From: Parasedimentitalea huanghaiensis
GTDB taxonomy: Bacteria > Pseudomonadota > Alphaproteobacteria > Rhodobacterales > Rhodobacteraceae
DNA: 64,000 nt
Direction of reading: 5' to 3'
Assembly (NCBI RefSeq): GCF_009753675.1
Contig: NZ_WQLV01000019.1
Coordinates: 1-64,000 of the forward strand
How positions within the stretch are numbered: position 1 is the stretch's first letter; every line of letters begins with the position of its first letter. The notes beneath the pieces were generated by a model. It had not been told where the DNA came from. It did no database searches and saw only the letters and a program-made list of their open reading frames with translations. Below, in pieces: positions 9,480 through 18,184 of this stretch. Made by a program: the position numbers and the translations under genes.

Positions 9480-11375
9480 CTAGAAATCCTGCCAAAGGTC
9501 CTTCGCTGCGGATCCTTCGGACATTGCGGCTGCCACTGGGATAGCGGCGGCTGTATCCCAGCCATCCTCGCCGTGAGAAGTTGGACCAGAAATTGAGTTC
9601 GTCGGAGCCGCTGTTGCAAGTATTGGTGTACTTGATCCACCAGTGATCGTGAAGCGGGACACCAACCCAGACAGTTTGGTGGCGTCGGTATTCAGCAAAT
9701 GGCCTGCGGCGGTCGCCTGTTCCACCATTGCAGCATTTTGCTGCGTTACTTGATCCAATTGGCTAACACCCATGTTGATTTCACCAAGACCTGTCGATTG
9801 TTCACTGGCCCCTTCGGCAATGCCGGAAATCTGTTGGGAAATATCCGTAACACGCTGAACAATACGGTCCAGTGCACCGCCGGCCTTGCCGACAAGGTCT
9901 ACACCTCGCTCAACCTGCTGCGAGGAGTTTCCAATCAGGGTTTTGATTTCAGTGGCCGCATCCGAGGACCGCTGGGCCAGAGCACGCACTTCGGAGGCGA
10001 CAACAGCAAAGCCACGGCCTGCTTCGCCCGCACGCGCGGCCTCAACACCGGCGTTGAGAGCCAGAAGATTGGTCTGGAAAGCGATATCATCAATGACCCC
10101 GATGATCTGCGAAATGTGATGGGCGGAATTTTCGATCTCGTGCATCGCTTCGACGGCATTTTTCACCACAGTTCCGCTGTCTTGTGCTTCGCTTCTGGCT
10201 TCCTGCATCAAGTTTTCAACACTTCTGGCACCTTCAGCAGCTGACCGTACGCTAGCCGTCATTTCTTCCAGCGCAGCAGCGGTTTCTTCCAGTGTCGCAG
10301 CTTGGCTTTCGGTGCGGTGTGATAGGTCATCAGACGCCTGACTAATCTCATTCGCACCGCTGCGGATGCTCTCAGAGGCTTCAATCACTTGGACCACTGT
10401 ACCGTTCAATGTCTCCAAGGTTTGGTTGAAATCAAGCCTCAGCTGTTCGTAACCTTCGGGGAATGTTTCGGTGATTTGCCCTGTGAGATCGCCGTCGGAC
10501 AATGCAGATAGGCGCTGGTTTAAGGTTTCGACCACACCACGTCTTTCTTGATCTCGGGCTTCCTGGCCACGTTCCATTTCACGTTGTTTCTGAAGTGATT
10601 GGCGGAACACTTCAACTGTCTGGGCCATCAACCCGATTTCGCTACGTACCTGCGTTGCCGGAACTTCCGTTTCCGTTTCCCCGTTCACCATTCCCTGCAT
10701 GCGAACCTGCAATGCACCCAAGGGGGCGGTTACGCTGCGGGCGATTACATAGCCTGCTCCTGCAAGCAGCAGGAGACAAACAGCCATTGTGGCCATTGCG
10801 GCCTTGCGCATCCAGCTAAGACTGGCTTCGATATCAGAGACATAAGAGCCGGTTCCAATAATCCATCCCCAGGGTTTATACAGCTGTACATAGCCAATTT
10901 TCTGCTCAGGCTGATCTGCATTTGGTTTTTGGAACCAGTATCGTACTGCCCCAGCACCAGCCTGGCTTTGGGCCACCTTGTTCATCTCTTCGAAGATCTT
11001 CAAACCATTGATGTCTTCCAGATCGGCTTTGTTGGTTCCTTCCCATTCAGGCTTGAATGGGTGCGCCTGCACGATATTGTCCACATCGTTGACGAAAAAA
11101 TACCCGGCAGTTCCAAACCGCAGACTGTTCAACTGATCATGGGCAATTTTCTTGGCATCATCACGCGACAGTTCTCCTGATTCAACACGCGCTTCAAGGG
11201 CAGTCAAAAGGCTGATGGCGGTATCAGTGGCATGGTGTAACTCGTTTTCACGCATCGAGTAGGCGTTGTCGACTGCGCGAGACAGTAGAATAACGGTGAG
11301 GAAGGCGATCATAATCAGCGAGAGGGCAATCACCGCATAGATGCGGGTGGATAGGCGATAAAGTGCAGCAGGCAT
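9480..11375 (-). CDS. Methyl-accepting chemotaxis protein with single Cache sensor
   Basis: Chemoreceptor of about 631 aa. I chose the ATG at 11375 because AAAGGA lies 11 bases upstream; the frame is open for 14 more codons. A membrane helix near residues 12-32 is followed by an sCache_2-type periplasmic domain with the pattern [19 protein letters not shown], a second helix, a HAMP linker and the signalling coiled coil. The tail reads DLWQDF, again an xWxxF tether for CheR/CheB. The signalling part is nearly the same as in the two receptors at 1-3751, while the sensor differs. sCache receptors often sense organic acids, but the ligand here is unknown. Confidence 0.95.
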   Translation of the reverse strand: MPAALYRLSTRIYAVIALSLIMIAFLTVILLSRAVDNAYSMRENELHHATDTAISLLTALEARVESGELSRDDAKKIAHDQLNSLRFGTAGYFFVNDVDNIVQAHPFKPEWEGTNKADLEDINGLKIFEEMNKVAQSQAGAGAVRYWFQKPNADQPEQKIGYVQLYKPWGWIIGTGSYVSDIEASLSWMRKAAMATMAVCLLLLAGAGYVIARSVTAPLGALQVRMQGMVNGETETEVPATQVRSEIGLMAQTVEVFRQSLQKQREMERGQEARDQERRGVVETLNQRLSALSDGDLTGQITETFPEGYEQLRLDFNQTLETLNGTVVQVIEASESIRSGANEISQASDDLSHRTESQAATLEETAAALEEMTASVRSAAEGARSVENLMQEARSEAQDSGTVVKNAVEAMHEIENSAHHISQIIGVIDDIAFQTNLLALNAGVEAARAGEAGRGFAVVASEVRALAQRSSDAATEIKTLIGNSSQQVERGVDLVGKAGGALDRIVQRVTDISQQISGIAEGASEQSTGLGEINMGVSQLDQVTQQNAAMVEQATAAGHLLNTDATKLSGLVSRFTITGGSSTPILATAAPTNSISGPTSHGEDGWDTAAAIPVAAAMSEGSAAKDLWQDF

Positions 11376-11825
11376 CGTAAGTTGTTTCCTTTGCGGTGTT
11401 CGATATTCGAACAGCACCTAGGAAACGGCTCCTAATATTTCCTTAGATGCCGGAGAAAAAAATTGTTTTACCCTACGGAAAAAGGCTTTTCTCTCTACCA
11501 AGGTGTATTTCCCAAACACGTTACTCGTTTGGCGTGCTAGCTTCGCGCTCGCGTTGAGCCAAAAATGCTGTGATGCAGAATTCATGCAGCAGATTCGCTT
11601 TACCAAGCCAAAAATGGTCAAGTCGTCGGTATCTTGTTGCCTAGGATAAATGGCCTGACCCACGCCTTAGGCTGAGGTCTGAATTCGATGCAATTGAGCC
11701 CCCAGAAATTAGTTCATGCTTTTTCTGAGGTCTTCATTAGACTGACAAAGACACTACAGGCCGTGACCTGCCTGATAATTGGTACGGGGATTTGACCAAG
11801 CACGATAATTTCTAAGGGGCTTTTG
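11376..11825. other. Divergent intergenic region (chemoreceptor / NrtS-cyclase)
   Basis: About 450 bases without a convincing gene. An 81-codon minus-strand frame at 11418-11663 has no family likeness and no good ribosome site. The stretch should contain the promoters for the leftward chemoreceptor and the rightward NrtS-cyclase pair. TTACCCTAC at about 11466 repeats a word found upstream of the first chemoreceptor gene. Confidence 0.5.
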
Positions 11826-12101
11826 ATGACCAAACCCAAAGCAACCTATCAAGCCGCTCCATCTTTGCGGCACATGGTATTTGGTGACGGAACCCCAAGA
11901 AAGGCGCTGATGACCGCATTGGTCGTCGGTACCATTTTGACCTTGATCAATCATGGGGACCTAGTCTTGGCGGGAGAATTACCACCAATGTGGAAGGTGC
12001 TGCTGACCTATTTAACCCCTTTCTGTGTGACCACTTGGGGGGCGGTGACGGGTAAGCGTGCCCAATGGCAGCTTGATTTTTCGGCAAAGACAGATGGCTG
12101 A
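11826..12101 (+). CDS. nrtS: NrtS-like nitrate/nitrite carrier
   Basis: A 91-residue membrane protein with two predicted helices (about 29-47 and 55-77). The segment VVGTILTLINHGD in helix one and the second helix around LLTYLTPFCVTTWGAV match the NrtS family, whose founding members from cyanobacteria were shown to transport nitrate. The ATG at 11826 follows AAGGGG with 6 bases spacing. The cyclase gene starts 21 bases after the stop, so the two are very likely co-transcribed. Transport of nitrate here is inferred from the family, not shown. Confidence 0.75.
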   Translation: MTKPKATYQAAPSLRHMVFGDGTPRKALMTALVVGTILTLINHGDLVLAGELPPMWKVLLTYLTPFCVTTWGAVTGKRAQWQLDFSAKTDG

Positions 12102-12122
12102 TGTGTGTTCTAGGGAGTTATC

Positions 12123-13403
12123 ATGAAAGTTGAGGATCTATTCAACCAAAAGAATATCGTCGAACTGAGTTTCTTCAATTTTCGCAACGCTATAACAGCG
12201 GCATATTATGCCAACGAGGATTTTGAGATCCTCAAGGTAAACGACAACTTCCTGCACTTTTTTCCGGTGTTGGGAAATGTCTCCAACGCATATTTTCCAG
12301 ATGTTTTGGAGCAACTGGGTGTTCCGGGCGTTCAAATTGATACCTGGATCACAGGTATCCGTGAAGACGGATCGGTGCGAATTCCTGAGATACACATCTC
12401 TGATAATGGAAACAGCCGGGTCTATGCGCTGATGTCGGCACGTACGAAAGATCCCAGTTTTTCTTATCTCAATGGCATCCAGGGTCAGTTTGTCGATCGC
12501 ACCGAAGAATGGGCTCTGCGGCATGAGCGGGAGGAACTGCTGGAGCAGAAAATCCGCGACCGTGAGATCATTGAAGAGAAAAGCTCCCAGTTGGAACATC
12601 TTGCAACACGTCTGGCGAAATATCTCTCACCGCAGATATATGAGAGCATTTTTGCAGGCAAACAGGACGGTAGCACCAGAACCAAGCGTAAAAACCTGAC
12701 CATTTTCTTTTCTGATATTGAACACTTCACGGACTTGTCTGACACGTTAGAGCCAGAACGTCTGACATCAGTGATCAATTCCTACCTCTCGGAAATGTCT
12801 GCAATTGCCATTCAATGCGGTGGAACCATCGACAAATTTATCGGCGATGCGGTGATGGTTTTCTTTGGGGACCCAGAGAGTGATGGTGAGGAGGAAGATG
12901 CGTTAAAGGCTGTTGAGATGGCACTGTTGATGCAGCAACGTGTTGGCGAGTTGCAGAACCATTGGAAAAAGCTAGGTGTGCCAAAGCAGATGAGAGTGCG
13001 CATGGGAATTACCTCTGGTTTTTGCACTGTCGGTAACTTTGGCTCAGAGAAACGGCTTGATTACACTGTCCTGGGTGGCCCTGTGAATTTGGCATCACGG
13101 CTTGAAGGATTGGCTGAGCCGGGCTGTGTGTTGATATCTGAGAGCACCTGCAACCTGATTTCAGAACATGTTGCTTGTGAACCCGTTGGAGAGATAAATC
13201 CAAAGGGGTTTGCGCGTCCGGTTGAGGTGTTCAAGGTGTTGGAATTCCGCTCTGCAGAACATCGTGACCGAATGTTACGGCGAAGACTTTCACGGAGTGG
13301 TAGCCACGTCGAAGTGAACGTGATCGACAGTAGTAACATCCGCGCCGCTATAGAAGAGCTGCGTCGAATTCAGCAAGATTTCGAACGGCAACTGGATAGT
13401 TAG
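12123..13403 (+). CDS. Class III adenylate/guanylate cyclase with PAS-like N-terminus
   Basis: A soluble 426-aa signalling enzyme. Residues 1-130 look like a PAS-type sensor, 130-170 form a charged helix, and 190-385 are the cyclase homology domain. Both metal-binding aspartates are present (D198 in FFSDIEHF and D242 in FIGDAVMVFFGD), together with K238 and D313 as base-reading residues, plus N322 and R326 for the transition state. The lysine/aspartate pair favours ATP, hence cAMP. It sits 21 bases after the NrtS gene, with a GGGAG ribosome site, so the cyclase and the nitrate carrier may act in the same response. The PAS ligand is unknown. Confidence 0.9.
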   Translation: MKVEDLFNQKNIVELSFFNFRNAITAAYYANEDFEILKVNDNFLHFFPVLGNVSNAYFPDVLEQLGVPGVQIDTWITGIREDGSVRIPEIHISDNGNSRVYALMSARTKDPSFSYLNGIQGQFVDRTEEWALRHEREELLEQKIRDREIIEEKSSQLEHLATRLAKYLSPQIYESIFAGKQDGSTRTKRKNLTIFFSDIEHFTDLSDTLEPERLTSVINSYLSEMSAIAIQCGGTIDKFIGDAVMVFFGDPESDGEEEDALKAVEMALLMQQRVGELQNHWKKLGVPKQMRVRMGITSGFCTVGNFGSEKRLDYTVLGGPVNLASRLEGLAEPGCVLISESTCNLISEHVACEPVGEINPKGFARPVEVFKVLEFRSAEHRDRMLRRRLSRSGSHVEVNVIDSSNIRAAIEELRRIQQDFERQLDS

Positions 13404-13415
13404 CAAATGGGTGGC

Positions 13416-14192
13416 TCAAATTGTGGCCATTAATTGCCTTAATGAGCGCACGTTCATGCGTTTGTACGCCTTTTTTCGGTGCGTGATGATCGTGGTCTCA
13501 GCCAACCCGAGGATCTCGGCAATTTCGCTTGCAGTGCGTCCTTTAATGGTCATTGCCGCGACTTCGCGCTCGCGTTTGGTCAGATCGGGAAAGCTGACTG
13601 CCAGTCGAGTTTGGATATCCTGACCTTGCCAAGTATTCCCTTTTAGAGAAAAGGCAACATGGCGTTCTGTCGTAGCAAGTAGCAGGCTCAGAACGGCGGT
13701 TGCCGGGTCGTGCATTTGGGGTGAAAATGCGCCATCTTCGGCGCTGGAATACAGACTAACCGATAGTCCGAACGTCTGTGTGCGCCGGATTAGGGAAACG
13801 CGTGCCGAAATTCCCGGTTGCTCATAGCAATCCCGCCGATAGGTAAAGTCCTTTATACTGGCGGCGTGTTGAATAGTCAGAAAATCGCCAAGCCCTGAAG
13901 CACCTGCCAACAAGGCAGCGTTTTTGTCATTCGCACTATAACGTTCATAGCCCTTGGCGGCTTGTTCGGCCCGTCGTTGTCCCAGACAGCAAGCCGTTCC
14001 AACCAATAGGGGATGATCACGGTCACCCTGACAAAACATTGAGATAAAGCTGGCCCCGGTTATTTGTTTTGCAAAATCTAGCGCTGCTTTAACATATGTC
14101 GGCGTCCCGATGGTCGCCGTAAGCTCACACAAGGGGCGAACGTCAAAGGCAGCTTTTGGCAGGGCTTCGCTTAATTTGCGGTCAATGATCAT
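13416..14192 (-). CDS. LuxR-type transcriptional regulator
   Basis: A 258-residue regulator. The C-terminal segment from about 198 (LTKREREVAAMTIKGRTASE) to 250 is a clear LuxR/GerE helix-turn-helix. The N-terminal 190 residues resemble no autoinducer domain that I can recognise and lack an obvious phosphorylation Asp pattern. The ATG at 14192 is chosen over an upstream frame start (14387) because GGAG lies 7 bases before it. The gene is divergent from the deiodinase-like flavoprotein at 14370, and the 177-base gap would hold both promoters. Control of that neighbour is a reasonable inference. Confidence 0.85.
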   Translation of the reverse strand: MIIDRKLSEALPKAAFDVRPLCELTATIGTPTYVKAALDFAKQITGASFISMFCQGDRDHPLLVGTACCLGQRRAEQAAKGYERYSANDKNAALLAGASGLGDFLTIQHAASIKDFTYRRDCYEQPGISARVSLIRRTQTFGLSVSLYSSAEDGAFSPQMHDPATAVLSLLLATTERHVAFSLKGNTWQGQDIQTRLAVSFPDLTKREREVAAMTIKGRTASEIAEILGLAETTIITHRKKAYKRMNVRSLRQLMATI

Positions 14193-14369
14193 TGTCGTTC
14201 TCCAACCACAAAAAATGGCTGACTGGAAGCCAGGGCTATATGTGTAAATCAGACCATTACACGATCTGTATTTGGCGTCAAAAGTCCTCACTAATGAGGA
14301 ATGCACCAATGGGCGATATGGGCGTAGTAAGATGTCATCACGTGCTGCAGATGACCAAGGAGTGCAACC

Positions 14370-15062
14370 ATGTTTGCAAAAGATCACATCGAATATGAAG
14401 CTGTTGATCTACCAGATCGCACCGAGTTGAGCGATGCCGAGATGCTGACTGAGGCACAGGCGTTTTACGACAAAATCAAGCGTCGACACACAGTGAGGGA
14501 CTACACAGATCGTCAAGTTCCTCGTGAGGTCATTGAGGAGTGCATTCGTGCTGCGGGAACCGCGCCATCTGGGGCCAACCATCAGCCGTGGCATTTTGTG
14601 GCGATTTCGGATCCGGCTTTCAAACATCGCATCCGCTTGGCTGCTGAAGAAGAAGAGCGCAAGTTCTATGAGGGCGGAGCAGGGGACGAATGGTTGAAGG
14701 CGTTGGAACCCATCGGCACCAATGATGATAAACCACATCTGGATCAGGCCCCTTGGCTAATTGTGGTGTTTGCCCAACGGTGGGGGCATTTTGATGATGG
14801 TGAACGGTTCAAGAATTACTATGTTCCGGAAAGTGTCGGAATCGCTTCGGGGTTCTTGCTGACCGCATTGCACTGTGCGGGGCTGGTCACCTTGACCCAT
14901 ACGCCCAACCCGATGCGTTTTTTGAACGAAATGCTGGGCCGCCCAGCGTCAGAAAAACCGATCATGATTGTAGCGGTTGGTCACCCTACCGCAGATGCCA
15001 AAGTGCCAAAAGTGGCCAAGATGAAAAAGCCCCTCGATGAAATTCTAACAGTGGCTGAATGA
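14370..15062 (+). CDS. Iodotyrosine-deiodinase-like nitroreductase-fold flavoenzyme
   Basis: FMN enzyme of the nitroreductase superfamily, 230 aa. Beyond the general fold (RRHTVRDYTDR; TAPSGANHQPW) it has the marks of the iodotyrosine deiodinase branch. The active-site lid triad of human IYD (Glu157, Tyr161, Lys182) aligns with E96, Y100 and K121 here, and the C-terminal VGHPTADAKVPKVAKMKKPLD parallels the human VGYPSKEATVPDLKRKPLD. Bacterial members remove iodide or bromide from halotyrosines by reduction. GGAG precedes the ATG. A 12-bp hairpin lies just after the stop. Physiological substrate is inferred only. Confidence 0.82.
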   Translation: MFAKDHIEYEAVDLPDRTELSDAEMLTEAQAFYDKIKRRHTVRDYTDRQVPREVIEECIRAAGTAPSGANHQPWHFVAISDPAFKHRIRLAAEEEERKFYEGGAGDEWLKALEPIGTNDDKPHLDQAPWLIVVFAQRWGHFDDGERFKNYYVPESVGIASGFLLTALHCAGLVTLTHTPNPMRFLNEMLGRPASEKPIMIVAVGHPTADAKVPKVAKMKKPLDEILTVAE

Positions 15063-15067
15063 TCCCA

Positions 15068-15094
15068 TCTCCCGGTTACTTTGTGACCGGGAGA
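15068..15094 (+). terminator. Stem-loop after the deiodinase-like gene
   Basis: A 12-bp stem (15068-15079 with 15083-15094, one G-T pair, TTT loop) begins 6 bases after the stop codon. There is no long T-run. It separates converging transcripts from the flavoenzyme and the ABC importer. Confidence 0.6.
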
Positions 15095-15191
15095 CAAGCT
15101 TTAAGTGTGGCTCCAGTAGTCTGGATTGTCCGACCAGTTGAGGGACAAGCCAAGAATGTCTCCTTTGGGGGGGATGGCCCTAGGAAAAAAC

Positions 15192-16001
15192 CTAAACCCG
15201 CCAGCGCAATAGTCGGCGTTCAATCATTCCGATGCAAATGCTCAGCGTGACACCTAGTATCGACAAGATTGTGACCCCAGCAAACAGTCGCTCCAGATCG
15301 TACAGTGATCCGGCCTCGAGGATATAGGCACCGATGCCGTACTCGGCACCCAGCATTTCAGCCGCGACCAGTAGGATGATGGCAATTGCCAGACTGATCC
15401 GCAGCCCGGACAGGATGCCGGGCATGGCGCCGGGCAGCACGATCTTGCGGACAATCGACCACCAGCTGAGGTTAAAGCTTTGCCCCATGCGGATCAGCCC
15501 GCGGTCGACATTGTCCACTGCGCCATAGGTGGCCACCACCGTGGGGGTGAAAGTGCCAAAGGCGATAAGCGCGTATTTGGATCCTTCGTCGATGCCAAAC
15601 CAGATCACAAACAGGGGTAGCAGTGCGATTTTGGGGATTGGGAACAGGGCGGCCACCAGAGGCACTAACCCGGCGCGGACATAAGAGAACAACCCGATCA
15701 TCACACCAACCGCGATACCGACGCTGGCCCCCAGTGCGGCGCCGACGATAAGCCGAGATAGCGACACACTCAGATGTTTCCACAGCAAACCTGTGCTGTA
15801 GAGCTCGCCAAAGGTTTTGAGCACATCCGAGGGTTTGGGTAGGGTCAGTGCCGAAATCCACCCTTGTCGGGTCCCCATCTCGGCCAGCGTGATCAGTACG
15901 ACAAAGACCACCAAGCCAACCCAACGGCGCGAGGAGGGGGCAAAGCCGCCGCCACGAAAAGGGACAGGGCGAGTTTCGCCGGAGTTTGTGAGATCAGACA
16001 T
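15192..16001 (-). CDS. ABC transporter permease, SsuC/TauC family
   Basis: Inner-membrane permease of 269 aa with about six helices and the conserved cytoplasmic loop (around LPGAMPGILSGLRISL, residues 190-205) that docks on the ATPase. The family imports sulfonates, nitrate, taurine or pyrimidine precursors. Its ATG at 16001 overlaps the stop of the ATPase gene by 8 bases, so translation is likely coupled. It is the last gene of a leftward binding protein-ATPase-permease unit. Confidence 0.92.
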   Translation of the reverse strand: MSDLTNSGETRPVPFRGGGFAPSSRRWVGLVVFVVLITLAEMGTRQGWISALTLPKPSDVLKTFGELYSTGLLWKHLSVSLSRLIVGAALGASVGIAVGVMIGLFSYVRAGLVPLVAALFPIPKIALLPLFVIWFGIDEGSKYALIAFGTFTPTVVATYGAVDNVDRGLIRMGQSFNLSWWSIVRKIVLPGAMPGILSGLRISLAIAIILLVAAEMLGAEYGIGAYILEAGSLYDLERLFAGVTILSILGVTLSICIGMIERRLLRWRV

Positions 16002-16761
16002 TGATCAGCTCCGCATCTGCTGCCTGCGCTTCTTCGCGCATCAGCTGCCACAGGTATTTTTGTTTCTCTTCCAGCTCGGCATTGCCCAGCCCACGTTGTT
16101 CCAGTGGTTGGTCCAAGTGCACAATCTCGCGGATCTCTCCGGGGCGGCGGGACATAACGACAATGGAGTGGCCCAGCCGCACGGCCTCGGCCAGATTGTG
16201 GGTCACGTAGACGGCCGTAAATGGCGTGCGGGTCCAGAGGTTGACCAGATCATCCATCAGTAATTCACGGGTTTGGCTATCGAGCGCAGACAGGGGTTCG
16301 TCCATCAGCATCACAGCTGGGTTCACAGCCAGTGCGCGTGCGATTGCCACTCGTTGCTTCATGCCGCCGGACAGTTGCTTGGGCAGGGCCTCGGCAAAAT
16401 CAGTCAGCTTGGTGCGGGCTAGAACGTTCTGGATGATGTCATCGGCGTCTTGGATGCGAATGCCGTGATCCTCTAGTACCAATGAGATATTGCCGTGCAC
16501 AGTGCGCCAGGGCAGCAGGGCAAAGTCCTGAAAGACATAGGTTAGCGGGTTCAGGCAATCGGCGGGTGGAGTGCCGACCTGCAAGATCTCACCCGCGCTG
16601 GGCTGTTCCAGCCCGCCAATCAATCGCAAAAGAGTGGATTTTCCGCAACCCGATGGGCCGACGATACAGACGATTTTGCCGGATGGGATTTCAAGCGAAA
16701 TGTCCCGCAAGACTTCGGTTTGGTCATAGCGGTGGCTGACGCCTGATAGGCGGATGTCCAT
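15994..16761 (-). CDS. ABC transporter ATP-binding protein, SsuB/TauB family
   Basis: Peripheral ATPase of the importer, 255 aa from the ATG at 16761 (AGGA 9 bases before it; a longer frame starts at 16845 within the repeat element and is unlikely). Walker A is VGPSGCGKST, the Q-loop is YVFQDFALLPW, the signature is LSGGMKQR, Walker B is VMLMDEPLSALD, and the H-loop is VYVTHN. All motifs are intact. It is placed between the binding-protein and permease genes, with a structured repeat in the gap before it. Confidence 0.93.
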   Translation of the reverse strand: MDIRLSGVSHRYDQTEVLRDISLEIPSGKIVCIVGPSGCGKSTLLRLIGGLEQPSAGEILQVGTPPADCLNPLTYVFQDFALLPWRTVHGNISLVLEDHGIRIQDADDIIQNVLARTKLTDFAEALPKQLSGGMKQRVAIARALAVNPAVMLMDEPLSALDSQTRELLMDDLVNLWTRTPFTAVYVTHNLAEAVRLGHSIVVMSRRPGEIREIVHLDQPLEQRGLGNAELEEKQKYLWQLMREEAQAADAELINV

Positions 16762-16821
16762 GGGGTGCTGTCCTGTGGGGGTTGGATCTGAAAACGCCCT
16801 GAGACTCTGGCTGGTAGGGCG

Positions 16822-16895
16822 GCGTTTGACCTTGAGGAGGTGCAAAGCGCCTTCCCGTGCGGAAAGTCAGGCGCTGCCCGGCCTGTCAGCCGGGC
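16822..16895. repeat. Structured intergenic repeat, copy 1
   Basis: A 74-base element with a second copy at 52138-52210. On the plus strand it has an outer stem (16822-16830 with 16866-16874), an inner hairpin of GGAGGTGC-AAA-GCGCCTTCC type (about 16832-16852), and a 3' hairpin GCCCGGC/GCCGGGC (16876-16882 with 16889-16895). It lies between the binding-protein gene and the ATPase gene of the importer, 15 bases after the binding-protein stop. In that place it may stabilise or uncouple the binding-protein part of the mRNA, as REP elements do between malE and malF in Escherichia coli. Confidence 0.8.
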
Positions 16896-16910
16896 ATAAA
16901 ACTTTTGAAA

Positions 16911-17930
16911 TTAGCCCAGTGTCTTGACGTAGCTGCTGTCCACAACTGTATCCAGCGTGATGTCACCATCAACCAGGCCTTCGGACTGGAACCAGCTTAG
17001 CTGATCCTGTAGCGATGCGGTGTTCATCGCGGCGCCTTCGTTCAGGCGCATGGTGCCATTGATGATCGACTTGGCGGCCTTTTCACGTGGTTTATCGGCG
17101 TAGACATATTTATGGATCAAATCGACCATCTCGTTTACGCCGTCATCGCCGTGGGCACGGTCAATCATGGTGGAGTTGTAATCTGCGACACCCTTGGAAA
17201 AGCCAGCCAGAAAATCACCAGTCATGCCACGTTCATCAGTAGCGTTTTTGGCCGAGGTGAACACGGTGGTAACCTGATAGTCGGGCAGAACATCGGACAC
17301 GTTGCCGATGATGTGGACGGCACCGGAACCGGCCAGCGGTTTTGCGATATGCGGGACAATTGACCATGCATCAATCTGGCCCGATTTCAGCGCGCCTATG
17401 ATGGCGCCGACCTTTTGCAGCGGTTTGAAAGACATCGAGATGCCTTCTTTTTGCGCCAGCTTAGAGCCCATGTAGTGGAACGAGGAACCGGCGCTGGTGA
17501 TGCCATAGCTTTTGCCATCCAGCATAGCAGGACTGGTTACGCCGGTCTGGAATGCGGCGTCTGAGACCAGGTATTTCTGACCGTCGATGCCTGCTTCCTC
17601 GGACAGTGCGCCACCGATGATCTTGATCGCGCCCTTATCGGCCAGCGACACCAGACCGCCAGACATGGCTGTCACGGCGTAGTCGACATCACCCGAGGCG
17701 ATCGCAACGGCCATTGGTGTGGCCGCCTGAAAGAACTTCAGCTCGACATCCAAACCGGCCTCTTTGAAATAATCACGCTGGAGCGCGATGAAGCTGGCGG
17801 AATGGCTGGTAAAGCGCAGCGCGCCAACCCTGATCTTGCGACCCTGCGACAGTGCTGGAGTGGAAAGACCGGCGGCAGCAACAGTGCCGCCCATCAGAGC
17901 CAGTGCCTTGCGGCGGTTCAAAGTTGTCAT
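16911..17930 (-). CDS. ABC transporter substrate-binding protein, NMT1/SsuA-like, Tat-type signal
   Basis: Periplasmic binding protein of 339 aa. The N-terminus MTTLNRRKALALMGG contains a twin-arginine, and the signal ends near PALSQ, so export by the Tat route is likely. The mature part has the NMT1/THI5 pattern: residues ASGDVDYAV near 75 and a hinge segment GKSYGITSAGSS near 145. The ATG at 17930 is preceded by GAGAGGG. First gene of the importer operon, followed by a hairpin repeat and the ATPase. No nearby gene points to the substrate (aliphatic sulfonate, pyrimidine and nitrate are all possible in this family). Confidence 0.87.
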   Translation of the reverse strand: MTTLNRRKALALMGGTVAAAGLSTPALSQGRKIRVGALRFTSHSASFIALQRDYFKEAGLDVELKFFQAATPMAVAIASGDVDYAVTAMSGGLVSLADKGAIKIIGGALSEEAGIDGQKYLVSDAAFQTGVTSPAMLDGKSYGITSAGSSFHYMGSKLAQKEGISMSFKPLQKVGAIIGALKSGQIDAWSIVPHIAKPLAGSGAVHIIGNVSDVLPDYQVTTVFTSAKNATDERGMTGDFLAGFSKGVADYNSTMIDRAHGDDGVNEMVDLIHKYVYADKPREKAAKSIINGTMRLNEGAAMNTASLQDQLSWFQSEGLVDGDITLDTVVDSSYVKTLG

Positions 17931-18184
17931 GGTATCCCTCTCAAAATGCACATCCATATGCCGCGACTACACTTTGGGCCGGGCTCGGCAATTAGTGCTT
18001 ATTTCTCAACCGCTCCGGTCTTGGAGTCAATCGCTGCGCATAGGGTTGATGCACTCGATCAGATAAATTTGTTACAGCACATAGAGTTGTGCGCATCTCG
18101 CACTCGGAAGGGCGAAATGCATACAGTATCAGGTTGAGTCCCTGATGTTTGGGACGAAGCTGCGTTGTGCGACGAAAATCTGGT

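Noticed and set aside
11418-11663. 81-codon frame upstream of the third chemoreceptor
   Set aside because: No good ribosome site, no recognisable domain, and it occupies the expected promoter region.
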